Origin: Oscillospiraceae bacterium
GTDB taxonomy: Bacteria; Bacillota; Clostridia; Oscillospirales; Ruminococcaceae
Length of the DNA: 40,532 nucleotides
Assembly (NCBI GenBank): GCA_017483465.1
Contig: JAFUWN010000038.1
Location: forward strand, 1 to 40,532
Reading direction: 5' to 3'
Positions 18,101-25,115 of this stretch are shown here, piece by piece. Under the pieces are notes generated by a model. The model was not told the DNA's origin, made no database searches, and saw only the letters and a program-made list of their open reading frames with translations. Made by a program: the position numbers and the translations under genes. Each line of letters starts with the position of its first letter. The first letter of the stretch is position 1.

Positions 18101-18842
18101 AAGAGCATTCCAGAAAGCCGGTGCCGAAACAGATATTCTCGTCATCCGGAATCTCTCTGCAAATGATATTGAAGAATCTGTTAAGATTGCCGCTCAGAAA
18201 ATCGCAGAATCTCAGATTGTCATGCTCCCCGGCGGCTTCTCCGGCGGTGATGAACCCGAAGGCAGCGGCAAGTTTATTACTGCATTCTTCCGGAATCCTG
18301 CCGTGAAAGATGCTGTGCATGATCTGCTCCGGAACCGTGACGGCTTAATGCTCGGTATCTGCAACGGATTCCAGGCATTAATCAAGCTCGGACTGGTACC
18401 GTTCGGTGAAATTGTCGATATGACGGGCGAATCCCCGACACTGACATTTAATACCATTGCAAGACATCAGTCCATGATGGTCAATACCAGAATTGCTTCT
18501 AACAAATCTCCGTGGCTTGCTTCGAGCGAAGTCGGTGATATTCATACAATTCCGATTTCTCACGGCGAAGGCCGTTTCGTAGCTCCGGAAAGTCTGATTC
18601 AGAAACTTGCTGCCAACGGTCAGATTGCAACTCAGTATGTTGATCTGAAAGGCAGGCCGACTATGGATATTCGCTATAATCCGAACACTTCCATGAGTGC
18701 GATCGAGGGTATCACCTCTCCGGACGGCCGTGTACTCGGCAAGATGGGTCACAGTGAACGCAAGGGTACGGACATCAGCAAGAATATTCCGGGTGTAAAG
18801 GATCAGCAGATCTTTGAAAACGGTGTAAAATATTTCTTATAA
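15138..18842 (+). CDS. purL: Phosphoribosylformylglycinamidine synthase, single-chain type
   Basis: 1234 aa. Fourth step of de novo purine synthesis: FGAR + glutamine + ATP to FGAM. N-terminal PurS-like region, then a linker with TYWSDHCRHTTF (~residues 215-226), the first AIRS-type ATP domain (ETHNHPTEIEPFGGAATCLGG, GAGGVSVAIGE) and the second (GGKDSMSGTF). The C-terminal glutamine amidotransferase domain (~970-1234) has the nucleophile in LGICNGFQ (~1074) and HGEGRF. The length fits the fused PurS-L-Q form. The reading frame is open from 14916, but AGGAGG at 15125-15130 with 7-base spacing and the start of homology fix the ATG at 15138. Monocistronic: own promoter and terminator. Confidence 0.97.
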   Translation: MSVFRVYVEKKPAYAVEAQSVLNDLRTALRLNLTGVRILNRYDADSLSEEDFQRAIPTVFSEPAVDEVYSELPELSENEKLFAVEYLPGQFDQRADSCEQCIQILTQKERCRVKNARIYILSGVDSDEDFEKIKKYLINPVESREATLKTYKTLDTNYDIPTTVETLERFIDLNEAGLNKFIQEFGLAMDYDDIKFCQDYFRNTEHRDPTITEIRMIDTYWSDHCRHTTFLTNIQNVNIPTDYIKNTYQEYLDDRKALGREEKPLTLMDLATMGARKLKADGLLKDLDESEEINACSVKIKANIDGEEADWILMFKNETHNHPTEIEPFGGAATCLGGAIRDPLSGRSYVYQAMRVTGAANPLVPVEDTIAGKLPQRKITVGAANGYSSYGNQIGLATGHVSEVYHPGYMAKRLEIGAVLGAAPAENIRRERPVPGDVVILLGGKTGRDGCGGATGSSKSHTLESLESCGAEVQKGNPAEERKLQRLFRNPEVTSMIKRCNDFGAGGVSVAIGELTDGLIIDLGAVPKKYDGLDGTEIAISESQERMAVVVSAEDAEKFIAEAAKENLQATKVADVVEEPRLKMNWNGNTIVDLSREFLNSNGAVKYTDIEIEQPVADTSDTPENAPASWSEMMADLNVCSQKGLVEKFDSTIGAGTVLMPYGGAYQMSPSQAMACKLPVLNGETDTCSLMGWGYNPNISTRSPYHGAMLAVIESIAKVIAAGGKREQCWLTFQEYFERTQNDPKRWGKPLAALLGAYKAQLELGCGSIGGKDSMSGTFEHIDVPPTLVSFAVSTASSGKVVSTEFKNAGDKVILLTPDYDENHLPVFDSIRKIFDQMEKIIADGRAKAVWTVGYAGVAEGIAKMAMGNKLGFQFSGAVDSETLFKPCYGAFIIELDGEPLPEETLLGQVIEDYKIYTLDYSVSLESLQRIWEEKLESVFPCRIKTTDEKPEIYSFKAETRPAPAIHVAKPKVFIPAFPGTNCEYDSARAFQKAGAETDILVIRNLSANDIEESVKIAAQKIAESQIVMLPGGFSGGDEPEGSGKFITAFFRNPAVKDAVHDLLRNRDGLMLGICNGFQALIKLGLVPFGEIVDMTGESPTLTFNTIARHQSMMVNTRIASNKSPWLASSEVGDIHTIPISHGEGRFVAPESLIQKLAANGQIATQYVDLKGRPTMDIRYNPNTSMSAIEGITSPDGRVLGKMGHSERKGTDISKNIPGVKDQQIFENGVKYFL

Positions 18843-18860
18843 TTTTATTATATCAAAAAA

Positions 18861-18887
18861 TACAGCAGTCTGTAAAAGACTGCTGTA
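18861..18887. terminator. Bidirectional terminator between purL and the XRE gene
   Basis: 11-bp stem TACAGCAGTCT / AGACTGCTGTA, 5-base loop, flanked by an A run on the left and TTTTATTTT on the right. It serves purL on plus, and the convergent XRE gene, whose stop codon (18892-18890) abuts it, on minus. Confidence 0.9.
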
Positions 18888-18889
18888 TT

Positions 18890-19204
18890 TTATTTTAGAA
18901 ATTCTTCTACTGTAGCACGGATAATTTCAAATTGTTTTTCATCCAGTTTTTTAAGCTTTTCTGTCAGATCGTTGAGTTTTTCAGGGTTCTGGTTTTCCTC
19001 CTGAAAGAATTCGGCCGGAGTAATCTTGAAATAATCGCAGATATAGAAAAAAGTACACATAGTCGGAAAAGTTTTTTTATTTTCAATTTGATTAATATAA
19101 TTTCCATTCTGTGCGATATCCAGGCTCATTTCTCTTGCCGATACACCTTTTTTCGTTCTTAATTTAGCAAGCCTTACAGCGAATTCATCTTCCCATACAC
19201 TCAT
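18890..19204 (-). CDS. Small XRE/Cro-type helix-turn-helix regulator
   Basis: 104 aa. The N-terminal HTH (~residues 8-66) has the usual XRE layout: LAKLRTKKGVSAREMSLDIA, then NGNYINQIENKKTFPTMCTFFYICDYFKITPAEFF. The last 35 residues are a charged helix (LTEKLKKLDEKQFEIIRATVEEFL) that may dimerise. No other domain. The promoter at 19226-19254 is back to back with the perfect promoter of the 80-aa gene, so it likely controls its own gene and that neighbour. The ligand and wider targets cannot be read from the sequence. Confidence 0.9.
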   Translation of the reverse strand: MSVWEDEFAVRLAKLRTKKGVSAREMSLDIAQNGNYINQIENKKTFPTMCTFFYICDYFKITPAEFFQEENQNPEKLNDLTEKLKKLDEKQFEIIRATVEEFLK

Positions 19205-19225
19205 GTCATACCACCACCATACAAC

Positions 19226-19255
19226 ATTATATCTCTTACGGATTTAAAATTTAAA
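19226..19255 (-). promoter_or_regulatory. XRE gene promoter with overlapping inverted repeat (possible operator)
   Basis: Minus strand: TTAAAT (19254-19249), 17 bases, TATAAT (19231-19226). The symmetric TTTAAA-A-TTTAAA at 19243-19255 covers the -35 box and part of the spacer and could be an XRE operator. AT-rich symmetry can arise by chance. Confidence 0.55.
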
Positions 19256-19276
19256 CGAATATTTATTTTTACCCTC

Positions 19277-19305
19277 TTGACATAAAAGAAATAATATTGT
19301 ATAAT
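19277..19305 (+). promoter_or_regulatory. Perfect-consensus promoter of the 80-aa gene
   Basis: TTGACA (19277-19282), 17-base spacer, TATAAT (19300-19305): exact match to the housekeeping sigma consensus in both boxes. Such strength usually goes with repression, and the XRE gene lies directly divergent. Confidence 0.9.
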
Positions 19306-19341
19306 GATAAAAATAAAACATTTAATCATGGAGGTTTTACT

Positions 19342-19584
19342 ATGAACGAACAAAAACAGATCAGTGAGTATTCCAGCGAAGAAACCATTCTCGAAGTTAT
19401 TAAAACGATCTCTGAAAACAAGACCGAAACGGCAAGAACGCTCAGATATATACAAAAGAATTTCATAAGCCCTGATTTCTATACCCGTCCCCGTCGGTTC
19501 TCAGAGATAGAAAAACAGATGATGAATGATGAAAGAGTTCATCATATCATCATCGAATTACAAGAAGAAATGGAAAAATTTTAA
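19342..19584 (+). CDS. Small acidic/helical protein of unknown function (80 aa)
   Basis: 80 aa, not recognised. Charged and predicted mostly helical, with no membrane segment, Cys pair or signal peptide. A basic RPRRF patch near residue 50 separates two acidic helices; the second contains EIEKQMMNDERVHHIIIELQEE-type sequence. The ATG at 19342 has GGAGG 7 bases upstream; a longer frame from 19297 is rejected because it begins upstream of the predicted transcription start. Reality is supported by a perfect promoter and a strong ribosome site. The stop overlaps that of the convergent BofC-C-like gene by four bases. By position it may be a target or partner of the XRE regulator. Confidence 0.75.
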   Translation: MNEQKQISEYSSEETILEVIKTISENKTETARTLRYIQKNFISPDFYTRPRRFSEIEKQMMNDERVHHIIIELQEEMEKF

Positions 19585-19916
19585 CCTTCCCAGTCTTCGA
19601 GAAGCTTCCGGAGTTCTGCTTCATCCTGAGCAAAAATGCCCTGTTCAAGAGCTTCCCTGTCAGCCTCCGGCAGAAGCCAGACTTCCAGATCAAGAATCTG
19701 ATAGGGTCTTTCACTGTTCTCCCGGAACAGAGCGGCTTTGCCCTCGTATTCTTTCAGGACGAAGCCGACAGGTTCTTTCTCTGCCAGAGCAGCAGCTTTC
19801 TCGACCTTGATTTCTTTCTGCTGCCGCATGGCATTCCCTGCCGAGACCACCAGCAAAACGGCTGAAATCGTCATAGAAACCAGCAGCATTCCCATATGAA
19901 ATCTTGTATTTTCCAT
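19581..19916 (-). CDS. Membrane-anchored BofC-C-like small protein
   Basis: 111 aa. One N-terminal membrane segment (~residues 7-27, MGMLLVSMTISAVLLVVSAG), then a short charged stretch and an extracytoplasmic domain: FVLKEYEGKAALF, PYQILDLEVWLLPEADREAL, a DEAEL helix and LLEDWEG at the end. This V/L-x-EY-x-GK-A-F ... LP-x-D pattern is that of small clostridial proteins carrying the BofC C-terminal domain. BofC itself is a sporulation-checkpoint protein of Bacillus, but short stand-alone versions have no proven role. I chose the ATG at 19916 (AGGAGAG upstream) over an upstream in-frame start at 19952, which lacks a ribosome site. Confidence 0.72.
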   Translation of the reverse strand: MENTRFHMGMLLVSMTISAVLLVVSAGNAMRQQKEIKVEKAAALAEKEPVGFVLKEYEGKAALFRENSERPYQILDLEVWLLPEADREALEQGIFAQDEAELRKLLEDWEG

Positions 19917-19975
19917 TCTGATTCTCTCCTGTTTGAAAAATAAATTCTGCATTCAGTATGCGGCACTTCCGGAAA

Positions 19976-20006
19976 ATTATACCGGATGTGCTTTTATTTT
20001 TGTAAA
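19976..20006 (-). promoter_or_regulatory. Promoter of the BofC-C-like gene
   Basis: Minus strand: TATAAT at 19981-19976. The best -35 is TTTACA (20006-20001, spacer 19) or TTACAA (20005-20000, spacer 18). Spacing is less ideal than in other promoters here. Confidence 0.5.
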
Positions 20007-20082
20007 AAACAGCAAATTTCCGGCGTTTGGGAATCAAAATCATGAAAGTTTCGTGAAAAATCAAAATTTTTTCAAAAAAGAC

Positions 20083-20111
20083 TTAACAAATCAGAGATTC
20101 TGTGCTATAAT
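20083..20111 (+). promoter_or_regulatory. Promoter of the PBP1A/RlmL operon
   Basis: TTAACA (20083-20088), 17 bases, TATAAT (20106-20111) preceded by TGC (extended -10). The ATG is 43 bases downstream of the -10. Confidence 0.82.
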
Positions 20112-20153
20112 AAAATTACATGACTAAAAATATAAGAAAGGATTTCTGATGCT

Positions 20154-22511
20154 ATGTCAACTCACAATCATGAGAACCACAGAAAAAAACCAAGCCGGAA
20201 ACTGCGTGTGCTCAAAAAGCTGATCTCCATTCTGCTCACGACTTTGCTTTCAATTTTTCTGATCTGCCTGATTACAGGTACGATCGTAGCGAGTGCCGTG
20301 GCGGTGTATGTTCTGGACTTCATGGATGAAGCTTCGACCATTACGCTCGAAGAAATGGAACTGAGCTATAATACGAATTTCTATGGCTATGATGAAGACG
20401 GCAATCTTGAAACACTCTATCAGGTTACCAATCAGAACCAGAGAATCCCGGTAACGATTGATAAAATCCCCCAGCATGTCATAGATGCTTTTGTCTATAC
20501 TGAAGATGAGAGATTCTACAGCCATGACGGTGTGGACTACAGAAACACTATCGCTGCATGTGTCAATATGGTACTGCATTTCTGGGATTCCGAGCGAGGC
20601 GGTTCGACAATTACCCAGCAGTTAATCAAGAACGTCACCGGTGAAGATACCCGCTCTCCGTCCCGTAAGATCAGAGAAATTTTCCGTGCCATGACACTGG
20701 AGAAAAATTATCCGAAACAGAAAATTATAGAAAGCTATCTGAATTATATCGGCTTCGGCGGCGAGGCAAACGGTATTGAACTGGCTTCTATCAAGTATTT
20801 CGGCAAGAACGTACAGGATCTGACTGTTGCGGAAGCAAGTGTACTGGCGGCGATTCCGCAGTCACCGGAGGTCATCAATCCGTTTGCCGGCTATCGTGAT
20901 GACCAGACCGGCGAATGGGTCAATACAGGCCGTAAAAGAAACCGGGAACGTCAGACATATGTACTCTGGCAGATGTACGATCATGGTGCTATCACGTATG
21001 ATGAATATCAGGAAGCCCTGAACGAGCATATTATCTATACCGATACGGATGAATATAAAAAAATGCATCCGGAACTGGAAGCAAAAGATTATGATTATAC
21101 TCAGAAAGCAACTTCCTGGGTAGTCGATGCCGCAATTCTCGAAGTAGAAGACTATCTCATGGATACCTATGCGATCAACAGAGAAGAAGCCCTGAACAAG
21201 CTCAATACAGGCGGCTATCAGATCTATGTCACAATTGATAAAGAAATGCAGGAATATGTAGAAGAAAAATACCTGAGTCTGAGCAATATTATCAATACCA
21301 GAAACTCTGCAAGATACAAAGACAGCAACGGCGATGATATTATTGATGACCGTGATGAAGTCATCTATCCGCAGAGTGCCTTTATCGCTATGAACTATCA
21401 GGGTGAAATTCTGGCCTGTGTCGGAGCGGTCGGTGAAAAGACAGGCTCTATTGTCTGGAATTATGCCACACAGGAAACCCGTCAGCCCGGTTCTACGATC
21501 AAGCCGGTTGCCGGCTATGGCTATGGTATTTATACCGATCAGTTCCATTGGGGTTCCAAATTGCAGGACTCCGGTCTGGAAATGCCTGACGGCTCTCTGT
21601 GGCCGAAGAACTACAGTTCGGATTCCACTTCGACAAACTATTCTTATAATCAGATTCCGATTTATTATGGCCTGATGAAATCCCTGAACACCATCTCGGC
21701 AAGACTGGTCGATTCTCTGACACCGGATGCCGTATTCAAATTCGCAACCGAAAATATGGGTCTGGAACTGACAGAACTCAATCCGAAAGGCATGTCCGAC
21801 AAGGATTTGTCTCCTCTGAGCGTAGGTGCCTTGACTTACGGCGTTACGATGAAAAATATGGTCAATGCCTATATCCCCTACGGCAACGGCGGAACGTATT
21901 TCAAAGCCCATATTGTCAGCCGTCTGGAACAGGGAAATCATGAACTTGTTTATGAAAATGTCGGCCAGCCGCATGAAGCTGTCGATCAGGAAACTGCCTA
22001 TGTCATGAACCGTATGATGAAGAACGTTGTATCTTCCAGCGGTACTGCCGCACAGGCTCAGCTTGCCAATAAGGAAGTTGTCGGCAAAACCGGTACGACT
22101 CAGAACTGGGATGACTTATGGTTCATTGGTCTGACGGAAGATTTCGTCTCCGGTGTCTGGATTGGCTACAGAGACCGTGAAAAACTCGATACTTCAATCA
22201 GTTCGGCTCAGATGTGGTATAATGTCATTGGCGAATATGCCAACGATCTCGAAACAGAGGCCGCTTATCCGGAATGTGATACTGTCGTAGAAGGCCCTGT
22301 CTGCTCCAATACCGGTCTTATGGCCGGAACCTACTGTCCTAAAGGCGAGACAGGCTACTGGAAATCCACAAACGCTCCGGTCTGCACAAGCTGCAGTTAT
22401 TCTTCTTCCAGAAAGAACAGATATTATGATGCACCTCAGACTGAAAATGAATATCAGACCATTTCCAGCCATCCGTTCACACTTCCCGAAACAGCAGAAA
22501 GCGAGAATTAA
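20154..22511 (+). CDS. Class A penicillin-binding protein (bifunctional transglycosylase/transpeptidase)
   Basis: 785 aa. Short basic cytoplasmic tail, one membrane segment (~residues 25-55), then the GT51 transglycosylase domain (~105-285): TEDERFYSHDGVDY with the catalytic Glu, GGSTITQQLIKN, KIREIFRAMTLEKNYPKQKI. The transpeptidase domain (~400-690) has the active-site Ser in QPGSTIKP (~447), a SLN motif, and KTGTTQ (~645). The C-terminal ~95 residues hold two Cys-containing segments (GPVCSNTG, CTSCSYSS) that could form disulfides. Acts on the outer face of the membrane to polymerise lipid II and cross-link peptidoglycan. The ATG at 20154 is chosen although AAGGA is 11 bases away; the nearer ATG at 20149 is in another frame and soon stops. 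RlmL follows after 5 bases. Confidence 0.95.
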   Translation: MSTHNHENHRKKPSRKLRVLKKLISILLTTLLSIFLICLITGTIVASAVAVYVLDFMDEASTITLEEMELSYNTNFYGYDEDGNLETLYQVTNQNQRIPVTIDKIPQHVIDAFVYTEDERFYSHDGVDYRNTIAACVNMVLHFWDSERGGSTITQQLIKNVTGEDTRSPSRKIREIFRAMTLEKNYPKQKIIESYLNYIGFGGEANGIELASIKYFGKNVQDLTVAEASVLAAIPQSPEVINPFAGYRDDQTGEWVNTGRKRNRERQTYVLWQMYDHGAITYDEYQEALNEHIIYTDTDEYKKMHPELEAKDYDYTQKATSWVVDAAILEVEDYLMDTYAINREEALNKLNTGGYQIYVTIDKEMQEYVEEKYLSLSNIINTRNSARYKDSNGDDIIDDRDEVIYPQSAFIAMNYQGEILACVGAVGEKTGSIVWNYATQETRQPGSTIKPVAGYGYGIYTDQFHWGSKLQDSGLEMPDGSLWPKNYSSDSTSTNYSYNQIPIYYGLMKSLNTISARLVDSLTPDAVFKFATENMGLELTELNPKGMSDKDLSPLSVGALTYGVTMKNMVNAYIPYGNGGTYFKAHIVSRLEQGNHELVYENVGQPHEAVDQETAYVMNRMMKNVVSSSGTAAQAQLANKEVVGKTGTTQNWDDLWFIGLTEDFVSGVWIGYRDREKLDTSISSAQMWYNVIGEYANDLETEAAYPECDTVVEGPVCSNTGLMAGTYCPKGETGYWKSTNAPVCTSCSYSSSRKNRYYDAPQTENEYQTISSHPFTLPETAESEN

Positions 22512-22516
22512 CTATT

Positions 22517-23635
22517 ATGCCAGATCAAAATCAGAAAATCAGATTTTCTGCACCGTGTCATTTCGGACTGGAGAAAGTGCTCCGGTTTGAAGTGACCCGC
22601 ATCGGCGGTGAAAATATCACCGTACAGGACGGCCGTGTCAGCTGGGAAGGCGGCTTCGATACGCTTGCAAAAGCCAACATCAATCTCTCTGTTGCTGAAC
22701 GTGTGCAGATTCTTCTAGCCGAATATCATGCCGAAGATTTTGACGAATTATTCGACGGCATGGCCAGAGTGCCTCTGGAAAGATTTATTTCTAAACAAGA
22801 TGCCTTTCCGGTCAAAGGCCATTCGCTGAACTCTAAGCTGACCAGCATTCCGGCCTGTCAGAAAATTCTGAAAAAAGCCGCTGTGAAACGCTTGCAGAAT
22901 GCTTATCATACTTCCGAATTTCTCCCCGAAACCGGAAGTCTGCATCAGTTGCAGTTTACCATCCTGAAAAATCAGGTCAGTATCTATCTGGATACCTCCG
23001 GAACCGGCCTGCATAAGCGAGGCTACCGCCGGAATGCCAATCTTGCTCCGATTCGTGAGACACTGGCCGCCGGAATTCTGGATTTAGCCCGTCTGCGGAG
23101 CAATATGGCTGTCTGTGACCCGTTCTGCGGAAGCGGTACATTTCTGATCGAAGCCGCCCGGAGAGCCTGTCATATTGCTGCCGGACTCGACAGAAGATTT
23201 ATTTCCGAACAATGGGACTGCATTCCGGAATCCGTCTGGAAAGATGCCCGGACAGAAGCTCTTGACAATATCACACATGATGTGGATTTCATTGGCTATG
23301 GATTCGATCTCGATCCGGAGGCCGTTGCTCTGACGATGGCAAATGCCAGAAAAGCCGGAGTCGAAAAATATATTCAGGTTCAGCAGAGGGATATTGCCGA
23401 TTTCAAGCCGATTCCGGAGGCTGTCACGATCTGCAATCCGCCTTACGGAGAGAGAATGCTTGAACTGAATGATGCAAGACGAATCTACCGGACAATGGGA
23501 AAAGTACTGAGTACTCCGGCATATATCATCTGCGGAGATGCGGAATTTGAAGACTATTTCGGCCGGAAAGCCGATAAGAGAAGAAAATTATACAACGGCA
23601 TGATTCAGTGTCAGTTATATTCTTATTATAAATAA
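22517..23635 (+). CDS. THUMP-domain RNA guanine-N2 methyltransferase (RlmL/YpsC type)
   Basis: 372 aa. The N-terminal THUMP domain (~45-155) binds RNA. A Rossmann-type SAM methyltransferase follows: LHKRGYRRNANLAPIRETLAAG (the family's RGYR signature), CDPFCGSGTFLIEAA (SAM loop), GFDLDPEAV, and the catalytic NPPYGERM. This is the N-terminal RlmL architecture, without the fused RlmK domain of enterobacteria, as in Bacillus YpsC. Expected to make m2G in 23S rRNA (position 2445 in E. coli RlmL); the position is inferred. It starts 5 bases after the PBP stop with little ribosome site of its own, so translation is probably coupled. A strong terminator follows. Confidence 0.92.
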   Translation: MPDQNQKIRFSAPCHFGLEKVLRFEVTRIGGENITVQDGRVSWEGGFDTLAKANINLSVAERVQILLAEYHAEDFDELFDGMARVPLERFISKQDAFPVKGHSLNSKLTSIPACQKILKKAAVKRLQNAYHTSEFLPETGSLHQLQFTILKNQVSIYLDTSGTGLHKRGYRRNANLAPIRETLAAGILDLARLRSNMAVCDPFCGSGTFLIEAARRACHIAAGLDRRFISEQWDCIPESVWKDARTEALDNITHDVDFIGYGFDLDPEAVALTMANARKAGVEKYIQVQQRDIADFKPIPEAVTICNPPYGERMLELNDARRIYRTMGKVLSTPAYIICGDAEFEDYFGRKADKRRKLYNGMIQCQLYSYYK

Positions 23636-23643
23636 TCATAAAA

Positions 23644-23680
23644 AGCCTGAGCAGAACGGATTCTGTTCAGGCTGATTTTT
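23644..23680 (+). terminator. Terminator after the PBP1A/RlmL operon
   Basis: 13-bp stem (AGCCTGAGCAGAA with TTCTGTTCAGGCT, one G-T pair), CGGA loop, then GATTTTTATT. Confidence 0.9.
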
Positions 23681-23716
23681 ATTAAAAGCATATGCTTTTT
23701 TGAAAAAGCAAAAAAA

Positions 23717-23782
23717 GCTGATACTGAAACTAAAACTGAAACTGATACTGTTACTGATACTGTCACTCATACTGATACTGAT
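23717..23782. repeat. Imperfect tandem hexanucleotide repeat (ACTGAT/ACTGAA type)
   Basis: About eleven 6-base units of the form ACT-GAN/GTN on the plus strand, with ACT in every second triplet position throughout. It lies between two back-to-back terminators, and no frame across it has a credible start and ribosome site. It looks like a noncoding minisatellite-like array. Confidence 0.85.
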
Positions 23783-23815
23783 AAAAAAATCAGCCTGTCG
23801 TCCTGACAGGCTGAT
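23782..23815 (-). terminator. Terminator of the DUF975 gene
   Basis: 11-bp stem ATCAGCCTGTC / GACAGGCTGAT (23789-23799 with 23805-23815), 5-base loop, followed on minus by seven T (23788-23782). Confidence 0.92.
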
Positions 23816-23827
23816 GAAAATCCGGAA

Positions 23828-24829
23828 TCAATACGGATTATTATTGTTATTGTTATCATAAGGATTCTTATCCAGATTTACATGAGGCGTATGATTGTCC
23901 TGCGGGTAAGAATTCTGATAGGGACTCTGATTCTGATACGGGTCAGCAGGATTCTGGTAAGGATTCTGATTCTGGTACGGGTCAGCAGGATTCTGATAAT
24001 AATTCTGATTTTGGTACGGATTCTGATTGACATAGCTGTTATAATTATCCTGCTGCGGATAGCCGCCGCCAAAATTATTATAATTATTATAGCCTGTCAG
24101 TTCTTCTTCAGAGGTAATGCCTGTTGCAATCATTTTTGCTCTCATGCAGGTATAAAATTCTGCATAAGTTGCTTCCATATAGGGAGTCACGAACATGATA
24201 CCAAAACCACATGCCATTGCTCCAAGGAAAAGCCAGCCAATAAAAGATAACCCTAAACTAAAGAATTTCATCTTTTCGCCGTCCATGGTCTGTTTGGAAA
24301 TTTGTAAGGCACGTTCTTTCGTAAGATATGGATTTTCTGCCATCAGGTACGGCACAAGGGCATATTCATAGCTCTTGATCACTCCCGGAATGATAAATAA
24401 TAAACTCCAGAGCGTGATTTCCAGCTGCATCTGAAACATGACTTTCACAGTGGGCATATATCTGCCGCCCTGAAAATTATCAAATACATAGCCGAAATTG
24501 ACATCGCCTGTTCTTGCCTTGCAGAAGAATTTACATTCTCCGCACTTGACAACACCGCCAAGGAACGAATACACTGCCAGAGCAATTGCCATTGCAATGA
24601 CAAAAACAATCAGCATTGCAATCAGAATTCCGATTGCCTCGCCGCTGCTCAGATCGCTGCCGCCGCCGCTTTCAGAATAGGAATTGGAAGCACCGCTGCC
24701 GCCGAAACTGCCGCTGAAATTGCTGTTGCCGCCCAGCAGACTGGTGACAAATGTCACGCCGAATGCAGTCCAGTAATAGGGCTTGAGTGAATTCCATGCA
24801 TTTTGTTTCAGCATCTGATTTGTCCACAT
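23828..24829 (-). CDS. DUF975 integral membrane protein with Asn/Gln/Tyr-rich C-terminal tail
   Basis: 333 aa. The DUF975 core covers ~1-230: an N-terminal KQNAWNSLKPYYW helix, a Gly/Ser-rich loop (~34-60), a membrane segment (~63-90, ILIAMLIVFVIAMAIALAVY), a short Cys pair CGECKFFC, then LWSLLFIIPGVIKSYEYALVPYLMAENP (the family signature, with two membrane segments around it), and FLGAMACGFGIMFVTPYMEATYAEFY. The last ~95 residues are low complexity: repeated PYQNQ and NPADPYQNQ units and a terminal run of Asn. The role of DUF975 is unknown. The ATG at 24829 has AGGAGG upstream. A strong promoter and a terminator bracket the gene, so it is monocistronic. Confidence 0.9.
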   Translation of the reverse strand: MWTNQMLKQNAWNSLKPYYWTAFGVTFVTSLLGGNSNFSGSFGGSGASNSYSESGGGSDLSSGEAIGILIAMLIVFVIAMAIALAVYSFLGGVVKCGECKFFCKARTGDVNFGYVFDNFQGGRYMPTVKVMFQMQLEITLWSLLFIIPGVIKSYEYALVPYLMAENPYLTKERALQISKQTMDGEKMKFFSLGLSFIGWLFLGAMACGFGIMFVTPYMEATYAEFYTCMRAKMIATGITSEEELTGYNNYNNFGGGYPQQDNYNSYVNQNPYQNQNYYQNPADPYQNQNPYQNPADPYQNQSPYQNSYPQDNHTPHVNLDKNPYDNNNNNNPY

Positions 24830-24867
24830 GATAAAATACCTCCTGTATCATGAAAATTTATAATCCT

Positions 24868-24896
24868 ATTGTAAACTATATTTACTATCTTGTCAA
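24868..24896 (-). promoter_or_regulatory. Promoter of the DUF975 gene
   Basis: Minus strand: TTGACA (24896-24891), 17 bases, TACAAT (24873-24868). Divergent from fba. The 286-base gap 24830-25115 holds this and the fba promoter, otherwise only AT-rich sequence. Confidence 0.88.
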
Positions 24897-25017
24897 TAGT
24901 TTTTCTGTATTTTTGCATAAAATGCCAATATTTTTTATTTTATTTTTTCAAATTTATGCAGTTTGCAGCGTTTTCTGCTTATTTTTCTGAATAATCATTC
25001 CAAATAAAAAAATTCTA

Positions 25018-25046
25018 TTGACAAAATTCAGAAATTGTGTTATACT
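25018..25046 (+). promoter_or_regulatory. fba promoter
   Basis: TTGACA (25018-25023), 17 bases, TATACT (25041-25046) with TGT before it (extended -10). The leader is about 63 bases with no clear hairpin. Confidence 0.88.
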
Positions 25047-25115
25047 AAAATTGTGAAAATGCACAGGATTTTTAAAAATTTTCCGTGCAGACTGAATTTA
25101 GGAGGAATTTTTATT

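Noticed and set aside
17583-18320. 245-codon minus-strand frame
   Set aside because: Opposite the end of purL, including the glutamine amidotransferase domain; no independent support.
20862-21974. 370-codon minus-strand frame
   Set aside because: Entirely opposite the penicillin-binding protein, whose catalytic motifs fix the plus-strand frame.
23636-23770. 44-codon minus-strand frame starting in the hexanucleotide repeat
   Set aside because: It has no ribosome site, would begin after the DUF975 terminator and runs through the RlmL terminator; a by-product of the repeat.
23717-23782. CRISPR array
   Set aside because: Units are six bases long and directly tandem, without spacers or cas genes.
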